DNA of 64,000 nt from Chryseobacterium sp. LJ668 (GCF_019613955.1 NZ_CP080443.1:2155001-2219000), one strand, 5' to 3'. Shown: positions 1 to 8,585, counted from the stretch's first letter. A program made the numbers and translations. The notes: generated from the sequence alone by a model not told the origin.

Positions 1-606
1 GTACACTAATCTGTAGTAGATCCAAATCAGAAAAATACACAATAATGTACTGATTAAAATACCTATAATAAAACCTGTTTTGGCAGAAGCTGTGATTTGA
101 ATGTTCTGGTCGTTTAATACATAAAACACAAATACTGTAAAGGTTGCTGTAAAAAGTACAAACAAAACAATATTGGTAACGATAAAAGCATTGACGGTCT
201 TTTTGAAATTGATAATCCTGGTAATAAATATCTTTAGATCTTCTTCTACTTTTATTTTTCGATAATTCTGGTAAAATTGAATAACAAAATATCCTGTAAC
301 CAATAAACTTACTATTTTTATAATGAGATAGATGCTGTCAAGATTGGTTTCCAGTTCATGGTTCTTTTCAACTCCCAACTTTTGTAATGAGGTCAGGAAA
401 GTATTAGATTCTTTATTCTGTAAAATATAAAACAATCCGAATATAGTAAAAAAAGAAAATTCTGCGACACTGATCCAAAATATATATTTCATATAGTTTC
501 GCGATTTCCTGTTGAGCATATTCAGGATTTCGTTATTATCATATTTCTGTTGAACAGGTTGTTCCTGCCAAGCTTTTTTAAAGCTGTCTAAATCAAATTC
601 AGGCAT
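1..606 (-). CDS. Partial membrane protein, probable partner of the adjacent ECF sigma factor
   Basis: The reading frame starts at the ATG complementary to 604-606 and stays open for 202 codons to the window edge, so the C-terminus is missing. The product begins MPEFDLDSFKKAWQEQ and has four hydrophobic segments, around residues 40-60, 95-115, 145-170 and 180-200. The start lies just beside the sigma factor's stop (599-601), so the two genes overlap slightly and are probably co-transcribed. In Bacteroidota the gene after an ECF sigma factor is often a membrane anti-sigma or accessory protein; that role is inferred from position only. I do not recognise a named domain. The gene is real judging by its length, its overlap and its coherent membrane topology. 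Confidence 0.8.
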   Translation of the reverse strand, partial: MPEFDLDSFKKAWQEQPVQQKYDNNEILNMLNRKSRNYMKYIFWISVAEFSFFTIFGLFYILQNKESNTFLTSLQKLGVEKNHELETNLDSIYLIIKIVSLLVTGYFVIQFYQNYRKIKVEEDLKIFITRIINFKKTVNAFIVTNIVLFVLFTATFTVFVFYVLNDQNIQITASAKTGFIIGILISTLLCIFLIWIYYRLVY

Positions 607-1090
607 ATTTTTGCATCTGTTCTTTTAAGGTTTTCTTTAATCTATTCATTTTCACGCGTGCATTTACTTCTGTAATCCCAAGGTTAGCTGCAATATCTTT
701 ATAAGGAAGATCGTCGAGGTACATCATTACAATTGCTCTTTCGACATTAGGTAAAGTCTTAATAACAGTGTAAAGCAAAGATATTTGCTGTTGTTTGTCA
801 TCCTCCTCTTCAATAAAATCTTTGTGATTGATATCCAGTTCGTTGGTAGGTAAGCTTTTGCTTTTTTTTCTGAAAAGGGTAATTGCTGTGTTAAGAGCCA
901 CCCGGTACATCCAAGTAGATATTTTTGAATTTCCCTTAAATGAATCGTAGCTTCTCCACAACTGCAATACAATTTCCTGGAAGAGATCTTCTTCATCTTC
1001 AAGAGAATTAGTATACAGCCGCGACACTTTTATAATCAAACCTTGATTATTTTTTATTAGCTGGGCAAATTCTTTCTCTTTAGAAATCAA
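599..1090 (-). CDS. ECF-type RNA polymerase sigma factor (sigma-70 family)
   Basis: This 163-residue protein has the two-domain ECF layout. Region 2 (about residues 10-75) carries EEDLFQEIVLQLWRS and the conserved STWMYRVALNTA segment. Region 4 (about 103-160) is a helix-turn-helix with LPYKDIAANLGITEVNARVKM. It would direct RNA polymerase to a small regulon. The start is a TTG; no in-frame ATG lies upstream, and a near-consensus promoter box at 1109-1116 leaves a leader of about 12 nt. The downstream membrane-protein gene overlaps its stop and may control it. The target regulon cannot be deduced from this window. Confidence 0.92.
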   Translation of the reverse strand: MISKEKEFAQLIKNNQGLIIKVSRLYTNSLEDEEDLFQEIVLQLWRSYDSFKGNSKISTWMYRVALNTAITLFRKKSKSLPTNELDINHKDFIEEEDDKQQQISLLYTVIKTLPNVERAIVMMYLDDLPYKDIAANLGITEVNARVKMNRLKKTLKEQMQKYA

Positions 1091-1108
1091 AATTTTGTAT
1101 AATTGGCA

Positions 1109-1116
1109 CGAAGATA
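1109..1116 (-). promoter_or_regulatory. Near-consensus -7 box for the sigma factor gene
   Basis: On the minus strand this reads TATCTTCG, one base away from the Bacteroidota consensus TAnnTTTG. It lies about 19 nt before the TTG start at 1090. Position is the main support. Confidence 0.35.
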
Positions 1117-1252
1117 TGATATAATTTGAAAATTTGAAAATTTAATAATTTGAAAATGAATGATTAAATTTTTCCAGCATGCAAGCGTTCTTATTATCAC
1201 GCTAATCAATAATTTTCAAATGAACTCATTACTACATTTTCAAATTATCATG

Positions 1253-1260
1253 TATCTTTG
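1253..1260 (+). promoter_or_regulatory. TAnnTTTG promoter box for rnpB
   Basis: The box reads TATCTTTG and ends seven bases before the first base of the predicted P1 helix of RNase P RNA, the expected distance to a transcription start. No clear -33 TTG was found at the usual spacing. Confidence 0.75.
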
Positions 1261-1266
1261 CAGCCA

Positions 1267-1590
1267 CGAGAAAATCGGCTTGTTGATTCTTACTTCGGTA
1301 AGGGTAGGAAAGTCCGGACACCACAGAGCAGCAAAGCGGATAACATCCGTCATCCGTGAGGATAGGACAAGTGCAACAGAAAGCAGGTACAGTTCGGCTG
1401 TAGTGAAACCAGGTAAACTCTTTGCGGTGCAATGATAAGTATATCGGTTCTTTTCAGCAATGAAAATAGGGGCGGCTCGTCCTGAAAGCCGAGGGGTAAT
1501 CAGCTCAAGTTTTGCAGCAATGTAAAGCGTAGATAAATAACAGGCATCCCGATTTTTCGGGATACAAAATCCGGCTTATAGATTTTCTCG
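1267..1590 (+). ncRNA. rnpB: RNase P RNA (bacterial class A)
   Basis: The catalytic RNA of ribonuclease P, which matures tRNA 5' ends. Its ends pair exactly as helix P1: CGAGAAAATC at 1267-1276 with GATTTTCTCG at 1581-1590. Conserved core elements appear in order: GGAAAGTCCGGACACCA near 1307, ACAGAAAGCAGG near 1376, GTGAAACCAGGTAAACTC near 1402, GGGGTAAT near 1493, AGATAAATAACAGGC near 1531 and AAAATCCGGCTTA near 1566. A short hairpin (1546-1563) sits before the last of these. A T-rich stretch follows 1590 and may act as terminator. The about 324-nt length fits the family. Both strands carry open frames across this gene; they are not proteins. Confidence 0.96.
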
Positions 1591-1624
1591 TTTTTTTATT
1601 TTTATATTGAAACTTCGTATCGTT

Positions 1625-2494
1625 TTATTCACTTTTCAACTGGCTTTTAGCATCTTCGAGAACAGCTTTATCTTCTTTTGAAAGTTTCGGAAATTCTAAG
1701 TTCATTTTCTCTACCGTATCAATGATAATCTGAATAGCAGCTAATCTTGCGAACCACTTGTTATCTGCCGGAATAACGTACCATGGTGCTTCATCTTTTG
1801 ATGTTTCATTAATCGCAGTCTCATAGCAATTCATATATTCATCAAACAATGCTCTTTCCGGCAGATCAGCTGCAGAGAATTTCCAGTTTTTTTCCTTTTC
1901 TTCGATACGGTCTAGCAATCTTTTCTTTTGTTCTTCTTTTGAAACATGAAGAAATATTTTCACAACCGTTGTTCCGTTCTGGGTAAGATGCTTTTCGAAA
2001 TTTCTAATGCTTTCATAACGGTTTTTCCAAAATGTATCATCAAAATCTTTCACAGATTTCCATGTTTTTTCATTTAAATTGTACTCCGGATGTACCTTAC
2101 ATACCAAAACACTTTCATAATGAGATCGGTTGAAAATCCCGATTGTACCTTTCTGAGGAAGGGCCAGGTAATGTCTCCACAAGAAATCGTGGGCATAATC
2201 CTGAGAACTTGGTGTTTTAAAGCTTGTAACACTACAACCTTGAGGATTTACACCTCCAAATACATGTTCTATTAAGCTGTCTTTTCCGGCAGCATCCATC
2301 GCCTGAAGCACGACCAGGAGAGATTGGCTGCCATCCGCATATAGTTTTTCCTGTAATTCACGAAGTTTTTCTTTCTCCAAGGCAAGCATTTGTATACCTT
2401 CTTCTTTGGTGAGCTTTCCTGTGTATTCTGTAGCAGCTTTTTTAATTGAAAATTTATTTGTTATTCTGAAATTATCAGAGAAATCATTATTCAT
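1625..2494 (-). CDS. PPK2-family polyphosphate:nucleotide phosphotransferase
   Basis: A 289-residue PPK2 kinase, expected to phosphorylate nucleotides using inorganic polyphosphate. It carries the Walker A-like MDAAGKDS at residues 66-73, followed by the lid-region pattern GIFNRSHYESVLV and the basic KKRLLDRIEEKEKNWKFS stretch. The final glycine of the usual GKDG motif is serine here. The length fits single-domain PPK2 proteins, possibly class III, but nucleotide preference cannot be settled by eye. It starts at an ATG and faces away from rnpB. Gene boundaries are clear. Confidence 0.9.
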   Translation of the reverse strand: MNNDFSDNFRITNKFSIKKAATEYTGKLTKEEGIQMLALEKEKLRELQEKLYADGSQSLLVVLQAMDAAGKDSLIEHVFGGVNPQGCSVTSFKTPSSQDYAHDFLWRHYLALPQKGTIGIFNRSHYESVLVCKVHPEYNLNEKTWKSVKDFDDTFWKNRYESIRNFEKHLTQNGTTVVKIFLHVSKEEQKKRLLDRIEEKEKNWKFSAADLPERALFDEYMNCYETAINETSKDEAPWYVIPADNKWFARLAAIQIIIDTVEKMNLEFPKLSKEDKAVLEDAKSQLKSE

Positions 2495-2553
2495 ATATTT
2501 AAATAATTAAAGAAGTTAATTTGGTTATTATAGAACAGTTTAATAAATGTAAT

Positions 2554-2580
2554 AAAAAAAACCGTCCTTTCGAGACGGTT
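2554..2580 (-). terminator. Rho-independent terminator of the DUF1573 gene
   Basis: A seven-base stem (2560-2566 with 2574-2580) encloses a seven-base loop. On the minus strand it is followed by a run of seven T residues, 25 nt past the stop of the gene ending at 2605. Confidence 0.85.
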
Positions 2581-2604
2581 GAGTATTATTATTTTAAAAT
2601 AATA

Positions 2605-3072
2605 TTATTTTCTTGCAGCTACTTTTTTAGCAGTCTTAGCCGCTTTTTTTTCAGCTTTTACAGCAGCTTTCTGTTCAGCAGGTGTCAAAACTTTAGGCTC
2701 AGGAGCATTTGCGTTTACATCACCTTTGATATAAATAACACTTCTGCTGTTTACCGGGTCATTAGAAAATACCTCGATCATTTTGTTGAATGCTCCAGGA
2801 GTAGCTGTGTTATATCCAACTTTGATTTTGGCAGATTTTCCCGGTAAAATAGGATCTTGGCTAAATTCTGGAGTCGTACATCCGCAAGATGGCTTTACAT
2901 TAGAAATAATCAAAGGCTTATCACCAGTGTTTGTTACATTAAAGAATCTAGTACCATCAGCATTTGGCTTGATAGCACCATAATCGAAAGTAGTTTTGTC
3001 AAAAGTAATAGTCTGTGCAGATGCTAATGCAAATGTTCCGAATAACGCAATTCCTGCAAATAATGTTTTCAT
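2605..3072 (-). CDS. Secreted DUF1573 domain protein
   Basis: A 155-residue exported protein. Residues 1-20 form a signal peptide ending ASAQ. The rest is one Ig-like DUF1573 domain with its hallmark KPSCGCTTPEF, a Cys-x-Cys motif, followed by the PGKSAKIKVGYNT and EVFSNDP strands typical of this Bacteroidota family. The last 25 residues are rich in lysine and alanine (KAEKKAAKTAKKVAARK). The function of DUF1573 proteins is not known; they are often abundant envelope proteins in Bacteroidota. A TAnnTTTG box at 3203-3210 predicts an unusually long leader of about 124 nt, and a terminator follows the gene, so it is probably monocistronic. Confidence 0.9.
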   Translation of the reverse strand: MKTLFAGIALFGTFALASAQTITFDKTTFDYGAIKPNADGTRFFNVTNTGDKPLIISNVKPSCGCTTPEFSQDPILPGKSAKIKVGYNTATPGAFNKMIEVFSNDPVNSRSVIYIKGDVNANAPEPKVLTPAEQKAAVKAEKKAAKTAKKVAARK

Positions 3073-3202
3073 AAGTAGATATTTATTAAATTTTGAGGTC
3101 GTATGTTACCGCCTATCTTACTTGGTCTTTTGTTTCACAAGTCGGTCTTGGCGATTTCATATTCTTGAATGTTAATATGTTTGTTAGATAAATTTTGAGA
3201 AA

Positions 3203-3210
3203 CAAAGTTA
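3203..3210 (-). promoter_or_regulatory. TAnnTTTG promoter box for the DUF1573 gene
   Basis: Reads TAACTTTG on the minus strand. The start codon is 130 nt away, so the transcript would have a leader of about 124 nt that contains a 15-codon open frame (3113-3160). Confidence 0.55.
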
Positions 3211-3252
3211 AAAATTATTTTAATTATTACTTAAAATTTTTTTACTTTAAAC

Positions 3253-3260
3253 TATTTTTG
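3253..3260 (+). promoter_or_regulatory. TAnnTTTG promoter box for valS
   Basis: Reads TATTTTTG, 28 nt before the valS ATG, giving a leader of about 22 nt. The surrounding sequence is very AT-rich and no -33 box was clear. Confidence 0.6.
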
Positions 3261-3288
3261 CAAATTATAAGCCAAAGAATTAGAATTT

Positions 3289-5904
3289 ATGCAGATTTCA
3301 GAGAAATATAATCCACAAGAAACAGAACAGAAATGGTATAATTACTGGCTGGAAAATAAATTTTTCCACTCAGAACCCAACGAAAAGCCTCCCTATACCG
3401 TTGTAATTCCGCCGCCAAATGTCACAGGGATTCTTCACATGGGCCATATGTTGAATAATACGATTCAGGATGTTTTGGTACGCCGTGCAAGAATGCAGGG
3501 CTTCAATGCTTGTTGGGTTCCGGGAACAGACCACGCTTCTATTGCTACTGAAGCGAAAGTTGTTGCTAAATTAAAATCTGAAGGAATTAATAAATCTGAT
3601 ATCACGCGTGAAGAATTTTTGAAACACGCATGGGACTGGACGGATAAATACGGGGGAACCATTCTTGAACAGTTAAAAAAACTAGGTTGTTCTTGCGATT
3701 GGGACAGAACCCGTTTTACTTTAGAAGATAAAATGTCTCAGCAGGTCATCAAAAGTTTTGTCGATCTTTATAATAAGGGCCTTATTTATAGAGGATACAG
3801 AATGGTAAACTGGGATCCGGAGGCTAAAACCAATATTTCTGATGAAGAAGTAATTTTCAAAGAACAAAATGGAAAATTATACTTTCTTAAATATAAAATT
3901 GAGGGGACAGAAGAATTTCTTTCTGTCGCTACAACACGTCCTGAAACTATTTTTGGTGACACTGCCGTTTGTATCAATCCGAATGACGAAAGATATGCTA
4001 ATCTAAAAGGTAAAAATGTTATTGTACCAATTGTAAACCGAGTTATTCCGATTATTGAAGATGAATATGTTGATATTGAATTCGGAACGGGAGCATTGAA
4101 AATCACTCCGGCTCATGATATTAATGATTACGAAATCGGGCAAAAACATCAGTTACCAATGATTGATGCGTTAGATGATGACGGAAATCTGAACGATCAT
4201 GGTTTACACTATGCCGGAAAAAACAGATTTGATGTAAGAAAACAAATCGCTAAAGAATTGGAAGAAAAAGATCTGTTGTTGAAAGCAGAAGATTACGTCA
4301 ATAAAGTAGGAACTTCTGAAAGAACGGGTGCAGTTATCGAGCCTAAAGTTTCTGTTCAGTGGTTTTTAAAGATGTCTGAAATCGCGAAACCTGCATTGGA
4401 TGTTGTGATGAATGACGAAGTAAAATTCTATCCAGAAAAATTTAAAAATACCTACAAACATTGGATGGACAACATCCGTGATTGGAATATTTCTCGTCAG
4501 CTATGGTGGGGACAGCAAATTCCTGCTTTTTATTATGGAGATGGAGAAAATGATTTTGTTGTTGCAGAAAAAATTGAAGAAGCTTTAATTTTAGCTCAAG
4601 AAAAAACAAATAACTCACAACTAACTACCAACGACCTAAAACAAGACGAAGATGCTCTTGATACTTGGTTCTCATCTTGGTTGTGGCCGATGTCGGTTTT
4701 TGATGGCCTGCTTGATCCGGATAATAAAGACATCAATTATTATTACCCTACAGTAGATTTGGTTACAGGTCCGGATATCATCTTTTTCTGGGTTGCCAGG
4801 ATGATCATGGCCGGATTAGAATTTAAAGGTGAAGTACCTTTCAAAAACGTTTATTTTACAGGAATTGTAAGAGATAAGCAGAGAAGAAAAATGTCTAAGC
4901 AATTAGGCAACTCGCCGGATCCTTTAGATTTAATTTCTCAATACGGTGCAGATGGTGTGCGTGTAGGGAGTTTACTAAGTGCACCTGCCGGAAATGATTT
5001 GTTGTTTGACGAGGATTTGATGGTTCAGGGAAGAAATTTCATGACCAAAATCTGGAATGCCTTCCGTCTGACTCAAAATTGGAACAAAGAAGACAAGCCA
5101 CTTATTCAATCAGATAATGAAGCTATAGAATGGTTTGAAAATCAATTAAATAAATCCATTGCTGAAATTAATGACCAATTTGATAAATTCAGGATTTCTG
5201 ATGCATTGCATTTGATTCAAAAATTAGTGAAGGATGATTTCTGCGGATGGTATCTCGAGGCAATTAAACCAAATTACGGAGAAGGAATTTCTAAAGCAGT
5301 TTATGATCAGACGATTGTTTTCTTCGAAGAATTAATGAAGCTTCTACATCCATTTATGCCATTCTTGTCAGAAGAATTGTGGCAGTTGATCTCAGAAAGA
5401 AAACCTGAAGAAGCTTTGGTGATTGCTCAGCAGAAGAAAGCGGAAGAATTTAACCAAAGTATTATAGAAAAATTTGAAACTGCGGAAGAAATCATATCAG
5501 GAGTAAGAAATTACCGCCAGACAAAAGGAATTTCACCAAGAGAAGAGGTTGAAGTTTACACCAATGCATCAGTATTTGAAAATGAAGCGGTGGTTAAAAA
5601 GTTAGCCAGTATTTCTGAAATTCATTATGGTGAAAAAACAGACAGGCCAAGCTTTACTTTTCTTGTGGGATCTACGGAAGTTTCAATTCCTCTAAGCGAA
5701 AAATTAGATTTAGAAGAAGAAAAAAAGAAAACAGAAGAAGAAGTAAAATACCTGAAAGGATTTTTGATCTCTGTTGACAAAAAACTTTCTAATGAGAAGT
5801 TCGTTGCCAACGCAAAACCTGAAGTGGTAGAAGTTGAGCGCAAGAAACAAAAAGATGCGCAGGATAAGATTGCGATTTTAGAAGAGAAATTAAAGACATT
5901 GTAG
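3289..5904 (+). CDS. valS: Valyl-tRNA synthetase
   Basis: An 871-residue class I aminoacyl-tRNA synthetase that charges tRNA-Val. The HIGH signature is HMGH at residues 50-53 after PPPNVTGIL. The KMSKS loop is KMSKQLGNSPDPL from about residue 534. The editing (CP1) domain carries TTRPETIFGDTAV and the segment ERTGAVIEPKVSVQWF. The anticodon-binding domain and the C-terminal coiled coil (about 805-870, rich in Glu and Lys), typical of ValRS, are present. Length is normal. It stands alone after its own promoter box. Confidence 0.98.
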   Translation: MQISEKYNPQETEQKWYNYWLENKFFHSEPNEKPPYTVVIPPPNVTGILHMGHMLNNTIQDVLVRRARMQGFNACWVPGTDHASIATEAKVVAKLKSEGINKSDITREEFLKHAWDWTDKYGGTILEQLKKLGCSCDWDRTRFTLEDKMSQQVIKSFVDLYNKGLIYRGYRMVNWDPEAKTNISDEEVIFKEQNGKLYFLKYKIEGTEEFLSVATTRPETIFGDTAVCINPNDERYANLKGKNVIVPIVNRVIPIIEDEYVDIEFGTGALKITPAHDINDYEIGQKHQLPMIDALDDDGNLNDHGLHYAGKNRFDVRKQIAKELEEKDLLLKAEDYVNKVGTSERTGAVIEPKVSVQWFLKMSEIAKPALDVVMNDEVKFYPEKFKNTYKHWMDNIRDWNISRQLWWGQQIPAFYYGDGENDFVVAEKIEEALILAQEKTNNSQLTTNDLKQDEDALDTWFSSWLWPMSVFDGLLDPDNKDINYYYPTVDLVTGPDIIFFWVARMIMAGLEFKGEVPFKNVYFTGIVRDKQRRKMSKQLGNSPDPLDLISQYGADGVRVGSLLSAPAGNDLLFDEDLMVQGRNFMTKIWNAFRLTQNWNKEDKPLIQSDNEAIEWFENQLNKSIAEINDQFDKFRISDALHLIQKLVKDDFCGWYLEAIKPNYGEGISKAVYDQTIVFFEELMKLLHPFMPFLSEELWQLISERKPEEALVIAQQKKAEEFNQSIIEKFETAEEIISGVRNYRQTKGISPREEVEVYTNASVFENEAVVKKLASISEIHYGEKTDRPSFTFLVGSTEVSIPLSEKLDLEEEKKKTEEEVKYLKGFLISVDKKLSNEKFVANAKPEVVEVERKKQKDAQDKIAILEEKLKTL

Positions 5905-5965
5905 ATGCAGGAAGCTGGATGTAGAACGTATGTAAGTCTGCATCACGCATCCAGCGTCTATCATC
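5905..5965 (+). repeat. Intergenic inverted-repeat element, copy 1
   Basis: Just after valS, GCTGGATG (5914-5921) is mirrored by CATCCAGC (5948-5955). A related arrangement, with AGCTGG and CATCCAGC arms, lies at 15716-15836 between two ABC transporter genes. This suggests a dispersed flavobacterial intergenic repeat. An open frame through it is not used as coding sequence. Confidence 0.5.
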
Positions 5966-5982
5966 AAACACCCATCAAAATA

Positions 5983-6624
5983 ATGACACACCTAGAAAAT
6001 ATAAAAAAACTATTCTCAAAAAACTTTGTAGAAAGTCCGCTGCTTGAAAGTTTTGATGTGGGAAAAATATATCTGCCAACCGGAAAACTCGTTGCGTGCG
6101 ACCCATTGATTACAAATGATATGCAGCCCTTTTCAGTTGTTTTACCTAAAGGTGATTTTTCTGTGCTGCTTCACAAAGAAAGAGAAAGCAACTGTGTTGC
6201 GTATGCCGAAATTGTTTTTACTGATGCTGAAATTACATCTTGGAAATTAGCTACAACTGAAAGTCAGAACATTAAAGATTTAGCAGACGGTGAAATTTTC
6301 GGGTATCCCGTAGAAAGCGGAATGGGCTGTTTTATGGATGTTGAAACACAGACAAGCCTTAATGATTTAGAACAGAAACTTTTTCAAAGAAAAGGAGATG
6401 ATTTTATGGGAATTTACGAAGAATTTTTCCATGAGCATTTTTTTGACGAAAATGGTGCGATTGATCAATATGCTTTTTTAAAACCTTCAGAAGAATCTGC
6501 AGGAACAATTTTTGGCTTTGAAACAGGTTATGGTGAAGGTTTCTATGCGAGTTACATCGGTTATAATAAAGCAAATGCACCGGTAAAAATTATTACTGAA
6601 TTTATTGAGATTTTAGTGAGCTAA
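5983..6624 (+). CDS. DUF4241 domain protein
   Basis: A 213-residue soluble protein matching the DUF4241 pattern: LPTGKLVACDPL near the N-terminus, then PKGDFSVLLHK, the central AYAEIVFTDAEITSWKLA segment, GYPVESGMGCFMD and a C-terminal GFETGYGEGFYASYIGY. The frame extends upstream to 5905, but those 26 codons lie in the intergenic repeat, so I chose the ATG at 5983. The function of the family is unknown; there is no signal peptide or membrane segment. Confidence 0.85.
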   Translation: MTHLENIKKLFSKNFVESPLLESFDVGKIYLPTGKLVACDPLITNDMQPFSVVLPKGDFSVLLHKERESNCVAYAEIVFTDAEITSWKLATTESQNIKDLADGEIFGYPVESGMGCFMDVETQTSLNDLEQKLFQRKGDDFMGIYEEFFHEHFFDENGAIDQYAFLKPSEESAGTIFGFETGYGEGFYASYIGYNKANAPVKIITEFIEILVS

Positions 6625-6663
6625 AAAGAGTATCTTCACATATAGTTTTTTAATTTTATCACG

Positions 6664-7554
6664 ATGAATTTTTCTTCAACACAGCCGAAAATAATAGTTG
6701 TAGGGAGTTGCTCACTAGACTTGGTTTTATACACCGACAGGGTGCCTTGTTCTAACGGGACTATTTTGGCGACCCACTCTGAAAGTTATTTTGGAGGAAA
6801 AGGCGCTAATCAGGCCGTTGGAACAGCAAGATTGGGAGCCAGCGTTTATTTTATAGGATGCGTTGGTATGGATCCTCTTGGCCAGCAGATTATGAGAAAT
6901 CTGGTCAACGAGAATGTAAATGTAGGATTCGTATCCGAAACTGAAAAAGATGCCACAGGTACTGCCTATGTTACAAGTTCGTCCGGCAATGCCTCAATTG
7001 TAGTGGTTCCTGCCGCAAACAATTATCTTACCCCTCAAAATGTGGAAGAAGCAGACAAATACTTTCACTCTGCAAATCTTGTCCTTATACAGCTTGAAAT
7101 TCCAGCGGATGTTGTTGAATCTACGGTGAAAAAAGCAAAGGAAAATGGTAAAATTGTTGGAATATATGCCTCGCCTGGTAGACCGCTGAGTAATGAAATA
7201 ATTGACGGCGCAGATTTTATTATTGTTAAAAGCACAGAGTTGGCCGTCGTTTTTGGTGAAGATCAGAAGGAGATTGTTTTAGAAAAATATTTCAATAAAG
7301 TATTCATAAGAGATGAAACCAATTCTACCATTTATTATGACGGAACTGAAATGAAATACTTCAGGAATGAAAGTGAAAATATGGTTTACAGAATGGGGAT
7401 GGGCGATGCTTTTACCTCAGGTTTTGCCATCGCATTATGCCATGGGAATGCCATCGAAGACTGTGTGAGATTCGGTAACGAGGTCTCTTCAAGAGTATCT
7501 TTGGGTAAAGGTGCACAAACCGGCCTTCCTATGCTTTCAGATTTCTTGACGTAA
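6664..7554 (+). CDS. PfkB-family carbohydrate kinase (ribokinase-like)
   Basis: A 296-residue sugar kinase. The substrate-side motif GGKGANQAVGTARLGA (from about residue 40) is that of ribokinase, and the C-terminal MGMGDAFTSGFAIAL holds the catalytic Asp of the family's GAGD box, with Met in place of Ala. The usual TLGxxG stretch before the second ADP-binding segment is not recognisable, so the protein is divergent and its sugar is uncertain. No transporter or isomerase gene is adjacent. A hairpin at 7605-7632 probably ends its transcript. Confidence 0.85.
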   Translation: MNFSSTQPKIIVVGSCSLDLVLYTDRVPCSNGTILATHSESYFGGKGANQAVGTARLGASVYFIGCVGMDPLGQQIMRNLVNENVNVGFVSETEKDATGTAYVTSSSGNASIVVVPAANNYLTPQNVEEADKYFHSANLVLIQLEIPADVVESTVKKAKENGKIVGIYASPGRPLSNEIIDGADFIIVKSTELAVVFGEDQKEIVLEKYFNKVFIRDETNSTIYYDGTEMKYFRNESENMVYRMGMGDAFTSGFAIALCHGNAIEDCVRFGNEVSSRVSLGKGAQTGLPMLSDFLT

Positions 7555-7604
7555 ATTATTTGCTGCATATAGAAAATGTAAAAATCGAGACTGATTGATC
7601 ATAA

Positions 7605-7637
7605 AAATATCCACTTTTGAAGGTGGATATTTATTTT
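7605..7637 (+). terminator. Stem-loop terminator after the PfkB kinase gene
   Basis: A perfect ten-base stem (7605-7614 with 7623-7632) with an eight-base loop, followed by a moderately T-rich stretch. It lies 51 nt past the kinase stop and covers a TTG upstream of the next gene, which argues against that TTG as a start codon. Confidence 0.7.
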
Positions 7638-7643
7638 AATTCC

Positions 7644-8483
7644 ATGGAAAAACTGCTTCTTCAAACTTTTGACGAAAATCAGATCGTTGCTCATCTTTTT
7701 AAACCGGAAAAAAGCAATCATAAACTTCTTTTGATCAATTCTGCAACAGGTGTAAAGCAGCAGATTTATTTCTCATTTGCGCAGTTTCTAGCTTCAAAAG
7801 GTTTTACCGTTCTCACATATGATTACAGAGGAATCGGGCTTTCAAAACCTCAGAAAATGAGGAACTATAAAGCGTCTATGAGAATCTGGGGAACCAGAGA
7901 TTATAAAGCTCTCACACTATATATTATTCAGAATTTTCCTGCTCATCAGAAATTCTGTCTCGGGCATTCGGTTGGAGCATTAATTTTGGGAATGAATAAA
8001 GACTCGTTCATTTTTAATGAATTTTTATTCGTTGGAACTCAAAATGCATTCATTGGAAACCTAAAATGGCGCACAAAAATAGAAGCTCTTTTAGGTTTCG
8101 GAATTGTTCAGCCATTATTCACCGAGCTGTTTGGTTATTTTCCGGCAAATTGGTTTAGTTTGGGAGAAAGTCTTCCAAAAAATTGTGCTTATGACTGGAG
8201 AACCTTAATTTTGAATCGAAAATCTACCAATAAATTATTGTTAAAAACAGATGATTTTTCTAAAGATCTGAATCAGAAAGTTTTTGTAATTCAGGCCGAA
8301 GACGATGTTTGGCTAACTGAAAAAGGAATAAAATCATTGTTAAATGAAACTTATCCGAATTTAAAACCCACTTACAGATTGATCAAAACTTCAGAATCTG
8401 CAAAAGGAGAAATAGGACATGTCAACTTTTTCAGAAGCTATAATAAAAATCTTTGGGAAATTATTGTAAACGAAATTGAATAA
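7644..8483 (+). CDS. Alpha/beta hydrolase
   Basis: A 279-residue alpha/beta-hydrolase. The nucleophile elbow is GHSVG with Ser109, the oxyanion-side DYRGIGLS is at about residues 60-67, and the probable acid and base are in QAEDDVWL and the C-terminal GHVNFF. It has no signal peptide and is probably a cytoplasmic esterase, lipase or peptidase; the substrate is unknown. An in-frame TTG at 7617 would add nine residues but falls in the terminator hairpin, so ATG 7644 is preferred. Confidence 0.85.
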   Translation: MEKLLLQTFDENQIVAHLFKPEKSNHKLLLINSATGVKQQIYFSFAQFLASKGFTVLTYDYRGIGLSKPQKMRNYKASMRIWGTRDYKALTLYIIQNFPAHQKFCLGHSVGALILGMNKDSFIFNEFLFVGTQNAFIGNLKWRTKIEALLGFGIVQPLFTELFGYFPANWFSLGESLPKNCAYDWRTLILNRKSTNKLLLKTDDFSKDLNQKVFVIQAEDDVWLTEKGIKSLLNETYPNLKPTYRLIKTSESAKGEIGHVNFFRSYNKNLWEIIVNEIE

Positions 8484-8501
8484 CAAAGCAAAGCAAAAAT
8501 T

Positions 8502-8556
8502 CCACTTTTTGGAGGGGTGGATCAATTTTCGAAGAAAATTGAGACTGGGTGGTTAA
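8502..8556 (+). repeat. Hairpin-rich intergenic element
   Basis: CCAC (8502-8505) is mirrored by GTGG at 8517-8520, and a perfect nine-base stem follows (8522-8530 with 8534-8542, loop GAA). The sequence resembles interspersed repeats I associate with flavobacteria. It may also act as a terminator for the hydrolase gene, although there is no T-run. No second full copy was found in the window. Confidence 0.4.
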
Positions 8557-8585
8557 ATAAGCAATATTAAAATCGAAAATCAACA

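Noticed and set aside
1160..1435. Open frames on both strands across 1160-1435
   Set aside because: They lie within rnpB, whose P1 helix and core elements explain the sequence.
2521..2847. Plus-strand frame opposite the DUF1573 gene
   Set aside because: It is antisense to a clear secreted protein and crosses its terminator; the translation is low-complexity.
5905..5982. N-terminal extension of the DUF4241 protein
   Set aside because: The 26 codons fall in the inverted-repeat element and do not match the family; ATG 5983 is a better start.
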